Position numbers and translations under genes: made by a program. A DNA stretch of 64,000 nt, from NCBI GenBank assembly GCA_029573715.1, contig JAKQDR010000226.1, forward strand, positions 21,705 to 85,704, in the 5' to 3' direction. This DNA comes from a bacterium (lineage in GTDB: Bacteria; Patescibacteriota; Microgenomatia; UBA1406; GWC2-37-13). Below are positions 1 to 8,190 of the stretch, piece after piece. The notes under the pieces are model-generated. The model made no database searches. It was not told the DNA's origin and worked only from the letters and a program-made list of their open reading frames with translations. The stretch's first letter is position 1, and every line of letters starts with the position of its first letter.

Positions 1-292
1 GTGTCATCCCATCTTTATTGGGTGCACTCCGATACTTGACTTCAACCAAATACACCTGTGAATTATCTTTTGAAACCAAAGCGAAATCAGGGGCATCTTT
101 AATATTGTTCATTACTTTTTTCAGTTGCACATGGTGTTGGTGTTGCGCAAGAAGTGGCATTGTATGTTCATAGCCAAAAGGGATTACCATGAAGCGTTCT
201 TCATGTTTTATCATCTGTTCAAACACAGTTTCTGCGATTCTGCCTTTAATCAGTTCACGTGCAAATTCAAGTGGTGTTTGTGGGTGAAGCAT
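1..292 (-). CDS. PD-(D/E)XK nuclease-fold protein, N-terminal part (cut by window edge)
   Basis: I read this gene on the minus strand; its first 97 codons lie in the window and the rest runs off the left edge. The N-terminus has a helix with GRIAET (residues 17-22) and a nearby Glu, followed by PDFALV (68-73) and YLVEVKY (81-87). Asp69 followed by E84-V85-K86 on a predicted strand is the PD-(D/E)XK signature of the restriction-endonuclease-like fold. Many such proteins are stand-alone nucleases or Holliday-junction or restriction-like enzymes, but the part seen here does not say which. The ATG at 292 is the only sensible start. The gene is divergent from the wHTH gene at 342, with 49 bp between them. 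The fold call rests on the motif order; specific function is unknown. Confidence 0.7.
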   Translation of the reverse strand, partial: MLHPQTPLEFARELIKGRIAETVFEQMIKHEERFMVIPFGYEHTMPLLAQHQHHVQLKKVMNNIKDAPDFALVSKDNSQVYLVEVKYRSAPNKDGMT

Positions 293-327
293 ATCTTAGA
301 AGTATACTAAATTTGGAATGAATATAG

Positions 328-333
328 TATGAT
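328..333 (+). promoter_or_regulatory. -10 box TATGAT 8 nt before ATG 342
   Basis: TATGAT ends 8 nt upstream of the ATG at 342, the spacing expected for a leaderless transcript. No convincing -35 is visible at 17 bp. Confidence 0.4.
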
Positions 334-341
334 GTGTGTGC

Positions 342-638
342 ATGACGTCAGATACTAATATTATTCTGAAGCGACTTGACGACATCGAACAGAAGCTTAA
401 TCTGCTTTTAAAAATACTTAATGTTCCTTTTGAAGAAAGTGACAGTGTGCATAGTCATGATTCTCTGTTTGCTCAGGCAGTCGAATTGGTCAAGGCTCAA
501 GACAGGGTGAGTCATTCGTTCATTCAGCGCCGACTTAGGGTGGGTTACGCGCGTGCAGCCAAAATATTGAATGAACTATCCGAGGCAAGGCATGTTTCTT
601 TTGAGCCGAGCACAGGGATATATGCTGTCAAAAAATAA
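342..638 (+). CDS. Stand-alone FtsK-gamma-like winged-helix protein
   Basis: 98 aa. Residues about 43-80 (FAQAVELVKAQDRVS, then IQRRLRVGYARAAKILNEL) match the FtsK gamma domain, the winged helix that in FtsK/SpoIIIE reads KOPS/SRS sequences; QRRLRVGYARA is its recognition helix. Here the domain stands alone behind a short predicted coiled coil (residues 8-27) with no motor domain. A DNA-binding role is likely; whether it helps chromosome segregation or regulates genes is unknown. A GTG at 336 is in frame, but the ATG at 342 fits the -10 box TATGAT at 328-333. The neighbour on the other strand is a nuclease-fold gene. Family assignment is good, role is inference. Confidence 0.75.
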   Translation: MTSDTNIILKRLDDIEQKLNLLLKILNVPFEESDSVHSHDSLFAQAVELVKAQDRVSHSFIQRRLRVGYARAAKILNELSEARHVSFEPSTGIYAVKK

Positions 639-713
639 GCGCGATAAGGGCATACGCATGCATCTCTCCATCTCAGTGTTATACTGTGAAAATTGTTCAT
701 TGAGACTACCTCT

Positions 714-1658
714 ATGAAGAATATCTTAGTGACTGGCGCTTTCGGCCAGATCGGAAGCGAGCTCGTGCCTGCACTTCAAAATGCATATGGAGAAAAGTCG
801 GTCGTGGCTCTTGGCAATACACACATTCCGCATGACTTTACGGGCATCGTGGAGATGGGGAGGTTGCCCGATGCACAACTGCTCAACACCTTGGTGAAGA
901 AGTATAAAATTGATACCATATTTCATCTTGTATCATTGCTTTCTGCAAAAGGAGAGATTGACCCTGCACTCACGTGGCATGTGAATATGCAGAGTTTGCG
1001 TGATGTGCTTGACATTGCTGTCACACACAAACTCCGTGTGTTTTGGCCCAGCTCCATTGCAGCATTTGGCCCCACCACGCCGCGTACAAGCACTCCTCAG
1101 CGCACTATCCTTGAGCCAACCACCATGTATGGTGTCACAAAAACAGCGGGGGAGCTTCTTTGCCAGTATTACCATTTGAAGTATGAAGTCGATGTACGAA
1201 GTGTGCGTTATCCCGGAATAATAAGTTATAAGGCAGAGCCAGGTGGAGGAACAACTGATTATGCCGTTGCTATTTACTATGAAGCGCTTAAACAGGGGAA
1301 ATATATGTGTTATCTTAAGTCCGACACCATGCTTCCTATGATGTACATGGATGATGCTGTTCGTGCGACTCTTGAGCTTATGCATGCTCCGGATGATGCC
1401 TTAACCGTCCGAACAAGCTATAACTTAGCGGCTGTGAGTTTTACACCTGCACAACTTACCCACGAAATACAAAAACACATTCCATTGACAGTATCATATG
1501 CGCCAGATCACCGACAAGCCATCGCCGACTCATGGCCACAGTCTATTGACGATTCTGTTGCACGAGTTGATTGGGGATGGAAGCATGCATATGATGTGCC
1601 ACTGCTAACGCATACCATGATTCGTGAGCTCAGAAAGAAGTTTTCCATTACACGATAA
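714..1658 (+). CDS. tdh: L-threonine 3-dehydrogenase, epimerase (SDR) type
   Basis: 314 aa, NAD-dependent epimerase/dehydratase fold. The N-terminal Rossmann motif is TGAFGQIG (7-14), and the catalytic set is WPSS around Ser113/114 with Tyr139 and Lys143 in MYGVTK. The start ILVTGAFGQIGSEL closely follows the short-chain type of threonine dehydrogenase rather than the zinc-dependent type. It would oxidise L-threonine to 2-amino-3-ketobutyrate with NAD in the cytoplasm. The next gene, six bases downstream, is an alpha-oxoamine synthase, the expected partner enzyme. A TTG at 693 is in frame, but ATG 714 starts exactly at the conserved MKNILVTG. A generic sugar epimerase is the alternative; the gene pair argues against it. 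Confidence 0.85.
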   Translation: MKNILVTGAFGQIGSELVPALQNAYGEKSVVALGNTHIPHDFTGIVEMGRLPDAQLLNTLVKKYKIDTIFHLVSLLSAKGEIDPALTWHVNMQSLRDVLDIAVTHKLRVFWPSSIAAFGPTTPRTSTPQRTILEPTTMYGVTKTAGELLCQYYHLKYEVDVRSVRYPGIISYKAEPGGGTTDYAVAIYYEALKQGKYMCYLKSDTMLPMMYMDDAVRATLELMHAPDDALTVRTSYNLAAVSFTPAQLTHEIQKHIPLTVSYAPDHRQAIADSWPQSIDDSVARVDWGWKHAYDVPLLTHTMIRELRKKFSITR

Positions 1659-1664
1659 TGAAGC

Positions 1665-2906
1665 ATGTCAAAAAACACATTTATCAAACTCCTTTCTGAT
1701 GAAGTATCTCGTATTGACAAAACACAGACGTCCAAGCGTCACGAACGTGTGATTGACGGGTTTACGAACCATCCATCACCACGTGCCATAATGAAAGGAA
1801 GAGGATACATACTCTTTAATTCCAATGACTATTTGGGTTTGCGTCACCACCCCCGTTTGAAGCAGGCGGAGCATGATGCGAGTGAGCGTTTTGGAGCGGG
1901 CCCTGGAGCAGTAAGATTTATCTCTGGTTCATTAAAAGTGCATCAAGATCTGGAGCGAGCTTTGGCTCGCTTTCATGGTCGAGAAGCTGCCATGCTTTTT
2001 TCGTCCGCATTTGCTGCAAATCTTGCGGTGTTATTTTCTTTTCTCAAAGGACAAAGTAAAGATTCGTTGGTTGCGGATAACACTGTTGTAGTTTCCGATG
2101 CATTAAATCATCGAAGCATCATTGATGGTATTCGTCTTGCAAATTTAGATGCCGAGCATAAACGTATTTTTAATCATCTTGATATGAAAGCGCTTGATGC
2201 AGTGCTTGCATCATGTGTGGGAAAGTATGAGAGAGCTGTGGTGGTGACTGATGGGGTATTTAGCATGCTGGGGGAGATGCAAAATCTTCATGCAATGCGC
2301 TCTGTTATTGATGCGTACGATGATAGCTTTCCTCATGGGGTGTGGCTTATAGTTGATGATTGTCATGGGGTTGCTGCATGTGGCGCAACAGGTCGGGGTA
2401 CAGAAGAGCTAACAGGTGGCCGTGCAGACATTCTCATTGGCACACTAGGGAAAGGCTTTGGTGCGGACGGTGGATATGTAGTAGCAGATGCCGTCATAAT
2501 CGATTATCTGCGTGAATCATCAGCTACCTACATTTATTCAAACCCAGTGTCACCCGCAACTGCAGCTGCTGGGCTCGCGGGTGTGCAAGTAGTTGACTCA
2601 GACCAGGGGCAAGCCCTTCTTGCACAGTCCCAAAGTAACATTGCGTGTTTCAAAGAAGAAGCTGCATCCCGAAGCATTCCATTTGTTGCAGACTCCAATC
2701 ACCCTATACAGCCAGTACTTATCGGCGATCCACAAATAGCCCGCACGGTAACACAAGGTCTTTTTGAGGCAGGAATAATGGTCACGAGTATCAATTATCC
2801 GGTGGTACCTCGGGGGAAGGATGAAATTCGCGTTCAGATATCAGCGACACATACACATGAAGATATCACTTCGTTTCTTTCCATTCTTACAAGACTTATC
2901 GCATGA
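1665..2906 (+). CDS. kbl: Glycine C-acetyltransferase / 2-amino-3-ketobutyrate CoA ligase-like
   Basis: 413 aa PLP enzyme of the alpha-oxoamine synthase family (Kbl, BioF, HemA, serine palmitoyltransferase). It shows NDYLGL (54-59), the substrate motif DALNHRSI (145-152), the PLP-ring Asp and His in VDDCHG (230-235), and the Schiff-base lysine K263 in GTLGKGFGA. Family length is about 400, so it is complete. It starts six bases after tdh and is surely co-transcribed; together they would turn threonine and CoA into glycine and acetyl-CoA. BioF or another synthase cannot be excluded from sequence alone, but no biotin genes are near. Its 3' end overlaps the convergent permease gene by 11 bp. Confidence 0.82.
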   Translation: MSKNTFIKLLSDEVSRIDKTQTSKRHERVIDGFTNHPSPRAIMKGRGYILFNSNDYLGLRHHPRLKQAEHDASERFGAGPGAVRFISGSLKVHQDLERALARFHGREAAMLFSSAFAANLAVLFSFLKGQSKDSLVADNTVVVSDALNHRSIIDGIRLANLDAEHKRIFNHLDMKALDAVLASCVGKYERAVVVTDGVFSMLGEMQNLHAMRSVIDAYDDSFPHGVWLIVDDCHGVAACGATGRGTEELTGGRADILIGTLGKGFGADGGYVVADAVIIDYLRESSATYIYSNPVSPATAAAGLAGVQVVDSDQGQALLAQSQSNIACFKEEAASRSIPFVADSNHPIQPVLIGDPQIARTVTQGLFEAGIMVTSINYPVVPRGKDEIRVQISATHTHEDITSFLSILTRLIA

Positions 2907-3879
2907 ATGCATTAAATGAATAGCCAATGAAAATAATACCGATAGCAACAATGCTAAAAAATGAGATAAGCAGTGGTAGCTTCATAACCTTTTTAAGAAT
3001 TAACGCCTCAGGAAGTGAGAGTCCGACTGTTGCCATCATAAATGCAAGTGCTGTGCCAAATGGAACTCCTTTTGCCACCAATGCTTGCATGATAGGGATG
3101 ACACCGACTGCATTTGAATACAAAGGTATGGCGATGAGGGTCGCGACAGGTACAGCCCAAACACCTGAGCCCTTCAGTGATGATTCAAAAAACCCTGTCG
3201 GTACAAAGCCATGAATAAGTGATCCGATGCCAACACCCAAGAGCACATACCCAAATATTTTGCGTGTCAGATCCCATCCTTCATGCCAGAATTGTCCAAT
3301 AAGCGCAGGACTGAACTTCTTTGCTCTCACATATGACGTGCTTACTTTTCTTTGTGCGATGATGTTTCGAATTTCATCATCGATAAACCGTTCAAGCCTG
3401 AGTCGTGAGAGCACCATGCCGCCAATCACTCCAACGCCCATCCCCGCTAGCACATATAACGCGGTTATCTTTAGGCCAAACAAGCCGATAAATATCGCAA
3501 TAGACGCTTCGTTTACCAGTGGTGAGGTGATAAGAAAAGATAGAGCGACTCCCAGTGGTACTCCCGCTGATAGAAATCCAACAAAAAGGGGGATAGAAGA
3601 ACACGAACAAAATGGGGTAAGCACACCAAACAAGGCTGCAAGGACATAATCGAGCCCGTACCATTTACGCTTTGTGAGAAAATCACGGATAGACTCAACA
3701 GGTAAGTAATGACGTATTGCGGCCATTAGGTAGTTGATGATCAAAAGGAGCACAAATATCTTGAGCGTGTCGTAGATGAAGAAATGTACTGCATTACCCA
3801 GATACGAACCTTCTCCGATTCCAAGAATCTGATAGGTAAGTACGTTTGCAATAAGTTCGAACGGGTAAAATATGTCCAT
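2896..3879 (-). CDS. Permease of the DUF318/COG0701 (ArsP/YraQ) family
   Basis: 327 aa from ATG 3879, with about 8-9 hydrophobic segments. The family hallmark TPFCSCSSIPLF (about 88-99, Cys91 and Cys93) is followed by the long conserved helix ending SPLVNE. A second repeat-like half follows near residues 220-320. COG0701 includes ArsP organo-arsenical exporters and uncharacterised YraQ permeases. It is the last gene of an operon with an ArsR-type repressor and a thioredoxin-like protein, which favours export of a metalloid or thiol-reactive toxicant. A GTG at 3915 is in frame and would overlap the preceding gene; I prefer ATG 3879. Substrate is inferred from context only. Confidence 0.85.
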   Translation of the reverse strand: MDIFYPFELIANVLTYQILGIGEGSYLGNAVHFFIYDTLKIFVLLLIINYLMAAIRHYLPVESIRDFLTKRKWYGLDYVLAALFGVLTPFCSCSSIPLFVGFLSAGVPLGVALSFLITSPLVNEASIAIFIGLFGLKITALYVLAGMGVGVIGGMVLSRLRLERFIDDEIRNIIAQRKVSTSYVRAKKFSPALIGQFWHEGWDLTRKIFGYVLLGVGIGSLIHGFVPTGFFESSLKGSGVWAVPVATLIAIPLYSNAVGVIPIMQALVAKGVPFGTALAFMMATVGLSLPEALILKKVMKLPLLISFFSIVAIGIIFIGYSFNAFMR

Positions 3880-3898
3880 TGAAAAATATTTCACTAAG

Positions 3899-4192
3899 TT
3901 AACAGTTGCCCCCACATGTGCACCCTCCTGTTTTCGGTGGTGTTATTGCACCGTTTTCAATGATGCGTCGTATCTCATCTTTTGATGAAGTAGATCCTAC
4001 GAGTGCTATCTTGCCATTTATGGCAAGTACTGGGCTACCCATCGCACCTAGTGCGAGCATTGCGTCCATTCCTTCAGCACCGGTAATATAGCTGACTTTT
4101 ACATCTATACCGAGTTCTTCTACGGTTTGACTTGTAAGCTCATACAGCTTTTTGCAGGTGGGACATCCGCTCCCCAAGACTTGAATATCCAT
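3899..4192 (-). CDS. Small thioredoxin-like redox protein with Cys-rich tail
   Basis: 97 aa. MDIQVLGSGCPTC gives a beta strand followed by a CPTC redox centre (Cys10, Cys13), and GSPVLAING carries the cis-Pro region, as in the small redox-active disulfide protein 2 / thioredoxin_3 family. The C-terminus ends GGCTCGGNC (Cys91, 93, 97), an extra thiol cluster suited to metal or metalloid binding. It lies between the ArsR regulator and the permease, which is a common arrangement for COG0701 permeases. It may reduce or deliver the permease substrate. Its start overlaps the end of the regulator gene by 53 bases, so the two are probably translationally coupled. Confidence 0.85.
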   Translation of the reverse strand: MDIQVLGSGCPTCKKLYELTSQTVEELGIDVKVSYITGAEGMDAMLALGAMGSPVLAINGKIALVGSTSSKDEIRRIIENGAITPPKTGGCTCGGNC

Positions 4193-4511
4193 ATGATGAA
4201 TAGTGAATTTGAATGGGTAATAGCGATCGCATAAGTTTTCGTCCGGAGTAGGTGAGCGTGTAGTACACACGCAAACCCTTTTTGGTATCAGCTACCAGAC
4301 CTGCGGTTTTCAAATCTCGTAAATGATGTGATATGAGACTTTGTGAAAGATCCGTGTGCTCCATAAGCTCGCATACACAATGCGCATTTTGCGCAAGAAT
4401 ACAAAGGATGCGAAGCCGGTTGGGCTCGGCAATAAGTTTTAAAAGGGGGACAAGCGCTGCGATGTTGATTGATGAAGTTGAAGATGCTCTACAACAACTA
4501 TATGAACGCAT
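4140..4511 (-). CDS. ArsR/SmtB-family transcriptional repressor
   Basis: 123 aa winged-helix regulator: LLKLIAEPNRLRIL (24-37), then HCVCELMEHTDLSQSLISHHL with the recognition helix, then the wing LVADTKKGLRVYYTL. Cys45-Val-Cys47 in HCVCEL matches the CVC metal(loid)-sensing motif of ArsR and CadC; Cys6 and Cys7 near the N-terminus could complete a thiolate site. Start choice: ATG 4511 sits 6 nt after a -10 TATTAT (4523-4518) that has TTGTCA 17 bp upstream (4546-4541), so the mRNA is probably leaderless. ATG 4517 is an alternative. A palindrome covers the start (separate entry), predicting autorepression. It heads the operon with the thioredoxin and permease genes. The C-terminal 20 residues run unusually far into the next gene. 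Confidence 0.88.
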   Translation of the reverse strand: MRSYSCCRASSTSSINIAALVPLLKLIAEPNRLRILCILAQNAHCVCELMEHTDLSQSLISHHLRDLKTAGLVADTKKGLRVYYTLTYSGRKLMRSLLPIQIHYSSYGYSSLGERMSHLQKAV

Positions 4512-4518
4512 GTTCATA
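4501..4518. promoter_or_regulatory. Operator palindrome for the ArsR-type repressor
   Basis: TATGAAC-gcat-GTTCATA is a perfect 7-bp inverted repeat with a 4-nt spacer. It resembles the TGAAC(n)GTTCA core of SmtB/ArsR/CzrA operators. It covers the predicted transcription start and the first codons of the regulator, directly after the -10 box, so binding would block initiation. Confidence 0.75.
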
Positions 4519-4546
4519 TAATACCACCGTTCATCTCCCATGACAA
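4518..4546 (-). promoter_or_regulatory. Promoter of the arsR-thioredoxin-permease operon
   Basis: TTGTCA (4546-4541) and TATTAT (4523-4518) on the minus strand are separated by exactly 17 bp. The -10 ends 6 nt before the ATG at 4511. Confidence 0.7.
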
Positions 4547-4676
4547 CCAGTATTAACAACCCTCTTTAGAAACAGCACCAACCTTACCGTTGGGCTTACA
4601 TATTCACTCTTAGTGAATCTGGTTTAGAAGTGTTTTGAGAAAATACAAGTGATAATCTGTGCTTCGCTATACATTT

Positions 4677-5747
4677 TCACGGTGCAAGATGAGTCGAGAA
4701 GAATGCAATAGTTCGATCCATAGCAGGTTCAAATGAAGGAGAGGTGATGTTGTGCCCACCTGTTGAATAGGTATGTAGCTCGTATACTTTGTCACTCTTT
4801 TCAAGTGCTTCCGCCAAATCTTGCGCATATCTGACAGACACCACTGCATCATCTGTAGCGTGGTGAAGCTGGAGGGGGGCATTGAGATAGTTTATGTTTG
4901 CAGTGAGGGAGATAGATTTCCAAAAGGGGCTTTGAAAATCGACCGATTCGGGTGATGTGCGAAGTGTTTGAATGTTGACACTTGCCTCGCGGTTTGGTTG
5001 CGGTTGGGTTGTTGTTGTGGGGCGGGGTACGTAACTGCCATCGTTAAGACGATATTTTGCAAAATCCTCATAACTATACACAGCACCAGCCCATATCACC
5101 CCTGCGCGGATCTCATCTGATGTAAGCAGTGCACGAAGCACCAAATTGCCTGCCATACTATGTCCCCACATGCCGATGCGTTTGGGGCTTACTTGCGGAT
5201 GTTTTTGCAGGCTTTTTAATGCATGTATGGCATCGATGGTGTATGCAGATGAAAAGTATGATCCTGTCGCTACGCCCTCAGATTGGCCGTGTCCACGCAT
5301 GTCAATTTTAAATACGACAAACCCGTTTCGCGCGAGTGCATCGACATATGCGATGTATCCTTCAGTTGTTTGATATTGCTGTGGAGGAATGTAGCCATGA
5401 TTGAAAACAATAGCAGGAAAACCACCCGGCGGCATGGGGCCTTGGGGAATGGTAAGTAAGCCGTATATGGTGTTTCCCTCACTTTGATATGACACTATGG
5501 TGCGGGAATAATTTGAACCCGGATCAAGGGTTTGCACGTTTTTGGGTGCATCTGCTTCAAAGATGAGAGAGCGAAGATACGCAATGCTTATGGGTGAAAC
5601 ATATGACACCTCATCCAAAGTATTTGTTGTATCAGTAGTTGCCGATGCGTTTTGTATATTCACCCGTGCGATATGCTGAGAGAACATTAAATGGGCAACA
5701 AACCCCACAAGAAGTAAAGTGAAAATGAATGACAGGACTATTTTCAT
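4677..5747 (-). CDS. Membrane-anchored or secreted alpha/beta hydrolase (S9/dienelactone type)
   Basis: 356 aa. An N-terminal hydrophobic segment (residues 4-22) acts as signal anchor. The hydrolase domain follows: oxyanion region VFNHGY (114-119), nucleophile elbow GHSMAG with Ser197, acid D299 or D300 in HATDD, and His332 in GGHN. The fold resembles prolyl-oligopeptidase-like and acyl-hydrolase enzymes, and the intact triad suggests an extracytoplasmic esterase or peptidase. A Thr/Pro/Gln-rich stretch (242-252) interrupts the cap region. An extended -10, TGCTATGAT (5764-5756), ends 8 nt before the ATG. It appears monocistronic. Substrate unknown. Confidence 0.85.
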   Translation of the reverse strand: MKIVLSFIFTLLLVGFVAHLMFSQHIARVNIQNASATTDTTNTLDEVSYVSPISIAYLRSLIFEADAPKNVQTLDPGSNYSRTIVSYQSEGNTIYGLLTIPQGPMPPGGFPAIVFNHGYIPPQQYQTTEGYIAYVDALARNGFVVFKIDMRGHGQSEGVATGSYFSSAYTIDAIHALKSLQKHPQVSPKRIGMWGHSMAGNLVLRALLTSDEIRAGVIWAGAVYSYEDFAKYRLNDGSYVPRPTTTTQPQPNREASVNIQTLRTSPESVDFQSPFWKSISLTANINYLNAPLQLHHATDDAVVSVRYAQDLAEALEKSDKVYELHTYSTGGHNITSPSFEPAMDRTIAFFSTHLAP

Positions 5748-5755
5748 GGGAGGGT

Positions 5756-5764
5756 ATCATAGCA
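5756..5764 (-). promoter_or_regulatory. Extended -10 promoter of the hydrolase gene
   Basis: TGC-TATGAT on the minus strand ends 8 nt before ATG 5747; a leaderless or near-leaderless start is predicted. Confidence 0.5.
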
Positions 5765-5799
5765 CGAGAAACAAACATTATTATTTGAAATAGATTGCG

Positions 5800-6336
5800 T
5801 TAAATAAGAGATGAGCATTTAGACAATGTATATGCCGCGATTGCGCTTGTTACTCCAAACTCGCCGCGCGCAATCAGACGGATTAAATCCTCTTCATCTA
5901 TGAATTTCAAACGAATTGATTCTGAGCTGTCTAATGTTTGTTTTGTTACACACCCGACATTATTAGCACGAACCACATGAACAGTGTGTCTATCTTTTGA
6001 GGGGTAGTCAAATACTTTTCCTAGATAGGTGTAAATGCCGCCCATGCAGCCTGTCTCTTCAGCTAATTCTCTTTTTGCCGCATCAATACCATTTTCGTTT
6101 TTTTTGAGACCTCCGGCAGGGAACGTCCATAATTTGCTTTGAGCACCATATTTATATTCCTCAATAATGGCGTATTGGCCAGAAGTATTTGTAGCGACGA
6201 TCATTACCACATCCCTTTTTCGGATTATAGAATAATCACGAATAATAGAGCCTTCTTCTGTTTGCACATCTTCTAACAGAACCTGCACAAATTTGTCTTG
6301 AAATACTATGCGTGATGGAATAACGAAAGGTTTCAT
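5800..6336 (-). CDS. Nudix hydrolase, ADP-ribose pyrophosphatase-like
   Basis: 178 aa from ATG 6336. The Nudix box runs from G76 (GLKKNENGIDAAKRELAEE) through REL-AEETG (about 89-96), matching GX5EX7REUXEEXGU. The N-terminal beta-rich part and the PAGG just before the box resemble ADP-ribose/NDP-sugar pyrophosphatases. It would hydrolyse a nucleoside diphosphate linked to another group, using Mg2+ held by the box glutamates. It lies 17 bases downstream of the transporter gene in the same direction and is probably co-transcribed. An earlier in-frame start (6348) only adds MWYL. Confidence 0.9.
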   Translation of the reverse strand: MKPFVIPSRIVFQDKFVQVLLEDVQTEEGSIIRDYSIIRKRDVVMIVATNTSGQYAIIEEYKYGAQSKLWTFPAGGLKKNENGIDAAKRELAEETGCMGGIYTYLGKVFDYPSKDRHTVHVVRANNVGCVTKQTLDSSESIRLKFIDEEDLIRLIARGEFGVTSAIAAYTLSKCSSLI

Positions 6337-6353
6337 TAAGTACCACAAAATGT

Positions 6354-7217
6354 TTAGTTCATAAACAGTAACACCAACCCCACCATCACTCCAACTACCC
6401 CCACCATTTTTCGCAGGGTGAGTTCATCGCGGAAAAATAGCCACGCACCCAAAGTGACCGCTCCAATGCTTGCGGCATTTACCGCATTAACATATCCCAC
6501 GTTTGGTGCCAAGTCGATCCCAACTTGCATAAAGTAATTGAATGCTGTCGCCAGAACGCCGATGCCAAAGAGTATTAATACTTGTAATCTCGATAGTTTT
6601 TGTAAGTCGATGTGTTTTTGTTTTGTTTCAAGCGCAATCAATATGGATGCAATGCCCATAGAGTAGATAAGCCGTGTAAGAATTGGCACACCAAGCTCGT
6701 AGAGATATTTTGAAAATAGTGTCAGAAAACCCCAACAGAAAAATGCTGCAAGTGTATACCAAATCCATGCCGTGTTTCGGTGCAACGCAGGAGATTTTCT
6801 TTCAATGATAATAAGGGTAGAGCACACAATGATAAGAACAATGGCAATCATTGACGGCACTGATATTCGTGCACCAAACCAAAATAGTGCGACCAGCGTC
6901 GTAAATACGACATAGCTTTTTGAGATAATCAAGCTGTACCCCGGATTGGGTGCAAGCTGCATGCCTCGCAGTGAACTTTTATTGCCAAGATAGCTTAAGA
7001 ATGCTCCCTGTGTGATGATAATAGCCCACTCATTCCATTGGAGTGCGAATCGTGTGGGCGTGTTGAGTGCAATTGGTAGGTATATAAGCACCGGCACCGC
7101 AAACATTGCTAGATTGTTGAGAGGTTCGGGCATCTTCGCTTGATGGCTTGCGCGGATTAATAGATACAGCCCGACCGAACTTGCGAACATAAGCATGCTT
7201 GCGCTGATCCAATTCAT
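6354..7217 (-). CDS. DMT-superfamily transporter (EamA-like)
   Basis: 287 aa, about ten hydrophobic helices arranged as two halves, typical of EamA/drug-metabolite transporters. The second half ends with the usual SIGAVTLGAWLFFRDELT and a final helix VVGVMVGLVLLF. It sits in the cytoplasmic membrane; substrate cannot be read from sequence. The start ATG 7217 was chosen over an earlier in-frame codon at 7247 because a perfect TATAAT (7229-7224) ends 6 nt before it. It is followed by the Nudix gene. Confidence 0.85.
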   Translation of the reverse strand: MNWISASMLMFASSVGLYLLIRASHQAKMPEPLNNLAMFAVPVLIYLPIALNTPTRFALQWNEWAIIITQGAFLSYLGNKSSLRGMQLAPNPGYSLIISKSYVVFTTLVALFWFGARISVPSMIAIVLIIVCSTLIIIERKSPALHRNTAWIWYTLAAFFCWGFLTLFSKYLYELGVPILTRLIYSMGIASILIALETKQKHIDLQKLSRLQVLILFGIGVLATAFNYFMQVGIDLAPNVGYVNAVNAASIGAVTLGAWLFFRDELTLRKMVGVVGVMVGLVLLFMN

Positions 7218-7223
7218 GTGCTT

Positions 7224-7229
7224 ATTATA
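7224..7229 (-). promoter_or_regulatory. -10 box TATAAT of the transporter-Nudix operon
   Basis: A consensus TATAAT on the minus strand ends 6 nt before ATG 7217, again the leaderless spacing. No good -35 is seen at 17 bp. Confidence 0.5.
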
Positions 7230-7368
7230 ACCCAAATCGTACTGCACTATCTGTTACAATACCTGTACCCGACGTGCAATAAGTTCGTTTTTAATCCAAA
7301 CAAGGTAGGGCGCGCTTATTTGAATAGACCATAAATCACCGAATGTTGTTTGTTGATGTCAACTTCTC

Positions 7369-8151
7369 ATGCACACAATTGCAGTTATCACTCCGGTACA
7401 CAATGCATCCTCATTTATTGCACAATGCATTCGATCTGTTGCGCGAAGCGTGACAATGGGGAAGTTCACAATTGAGCATATTATCGTTGATGATGCATCT
7501 ACCGATCGATCGTGGGAGACGATTCAATCATTTGCTCACCTTGAGCATGTGCGCACCCACCGACTGGATCATCGCTCAGGCGCCGGGCATGCCCGCAATT
7601 TCGCCGTATCCTGTGCTCAAGCTGATTATGTGTTTTGCCTTGACGCAGACGATGTCCTGTTTCAAAATTCACTCCACACACTGTATCAGGCGATACAAGC
7701 ATCCGGCAGAGAATGGGTATATGGAGACTTTCTTCGCTGTGAAGAAGATTTGACCTATCGTATGGGAGATGACTACTATGGCCATGCATTCACGAGTGCT
7801 CCTCAGCTTCTTACCTCGCTTTTTACCGGCGAACATTTTTTTCAGCAAAATTGTTTGTATCATAAAACACTTTTTGATTCGGTCGGAGGGTTTGATGAGT
7901 CGCTTGATGGGGCGCAGGATTTTGACTTGTTTGTACGATTTGCATTGCAAGGAGAAACACCCTTGTACGTTCCGGGGCCGCTGTATTTACATCGATTTCA
8001 TCCAACCAATATGAGTAAAATGTCAGGACGTGAAGGGAACCTAAGCGCGCATAAAGATGATGTGCGTCGTTTTTATGCAAAATATCAAACACATCTTTCT
8101 TTAGTAATATCACCCGAAGATCAACAAAAAATTGAGCTCTATCTCCAGTAA
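7369..8151 (+). CDS. Glycosyltransferase family 2
   Basis: 260 aa GT-A glycosyltransferase. IAVITPVHNASSFI (4-17) begins the nucleotide-binding fold, DDAS (41-44) and DADD (92-95, the DXD metal site) follow, and GGFDESLDGAQDFDLFVR gives the acceptor-side ED-like motif. No membrane helix is seen, so it is cytosolic or peripheral. It probably adds a sugar to a cell-surface glycan, but nothing in the neighbourhood (transporter, thioredoxin fusion) defines a pathway. The ATG at 7369 fits the family start exactly. Confidence 0.9.
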   Translation: MHTIAVITPVHNASSFIAQCIRSVARSVTMGKFTIEHIIVDDASTDRSWETIQSFAHLEHVRTHRLDHRSGAGHARNFAVSCAQADYVFCLDADDVLFQNSLHTLYQAIQASGREWVYGDFLRCEEDLTYRMGDDYYGHAFTSAPQLLTSLFTGEHFFQQNCLYHKTLFDSVGGFDESLDGAQDFDLFVRFALQGETPLYVPGPLYLHRFHPTNMSKMSGREGNLSAHKDDVRRFYAKYQTHLSLVISPEDQQKIELYLQ

Positions 8152-8178
8152 TTTCATTCCATTTCTTCTTTGCGGTTG

Positions 8179-8184
8179 TATACT
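8179..8184 (+). promoter_or_regulatory. -10 box TATACT of the thioredoxin-CcdA-like gene
   Basis: TATACT ends 6 nt before the ATG at 8191. Confidence 0.45.
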
Positions 8185-8190
8185 ATGGTC

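Noticed and set aside
125..310. 61-codon plus-strand reading frame at the left edge
   Set aside because: The minus strand of the same region encodes a coherent protein with a PD-(D/E)XK motif; the plus frame has no resemblance to known proteins.
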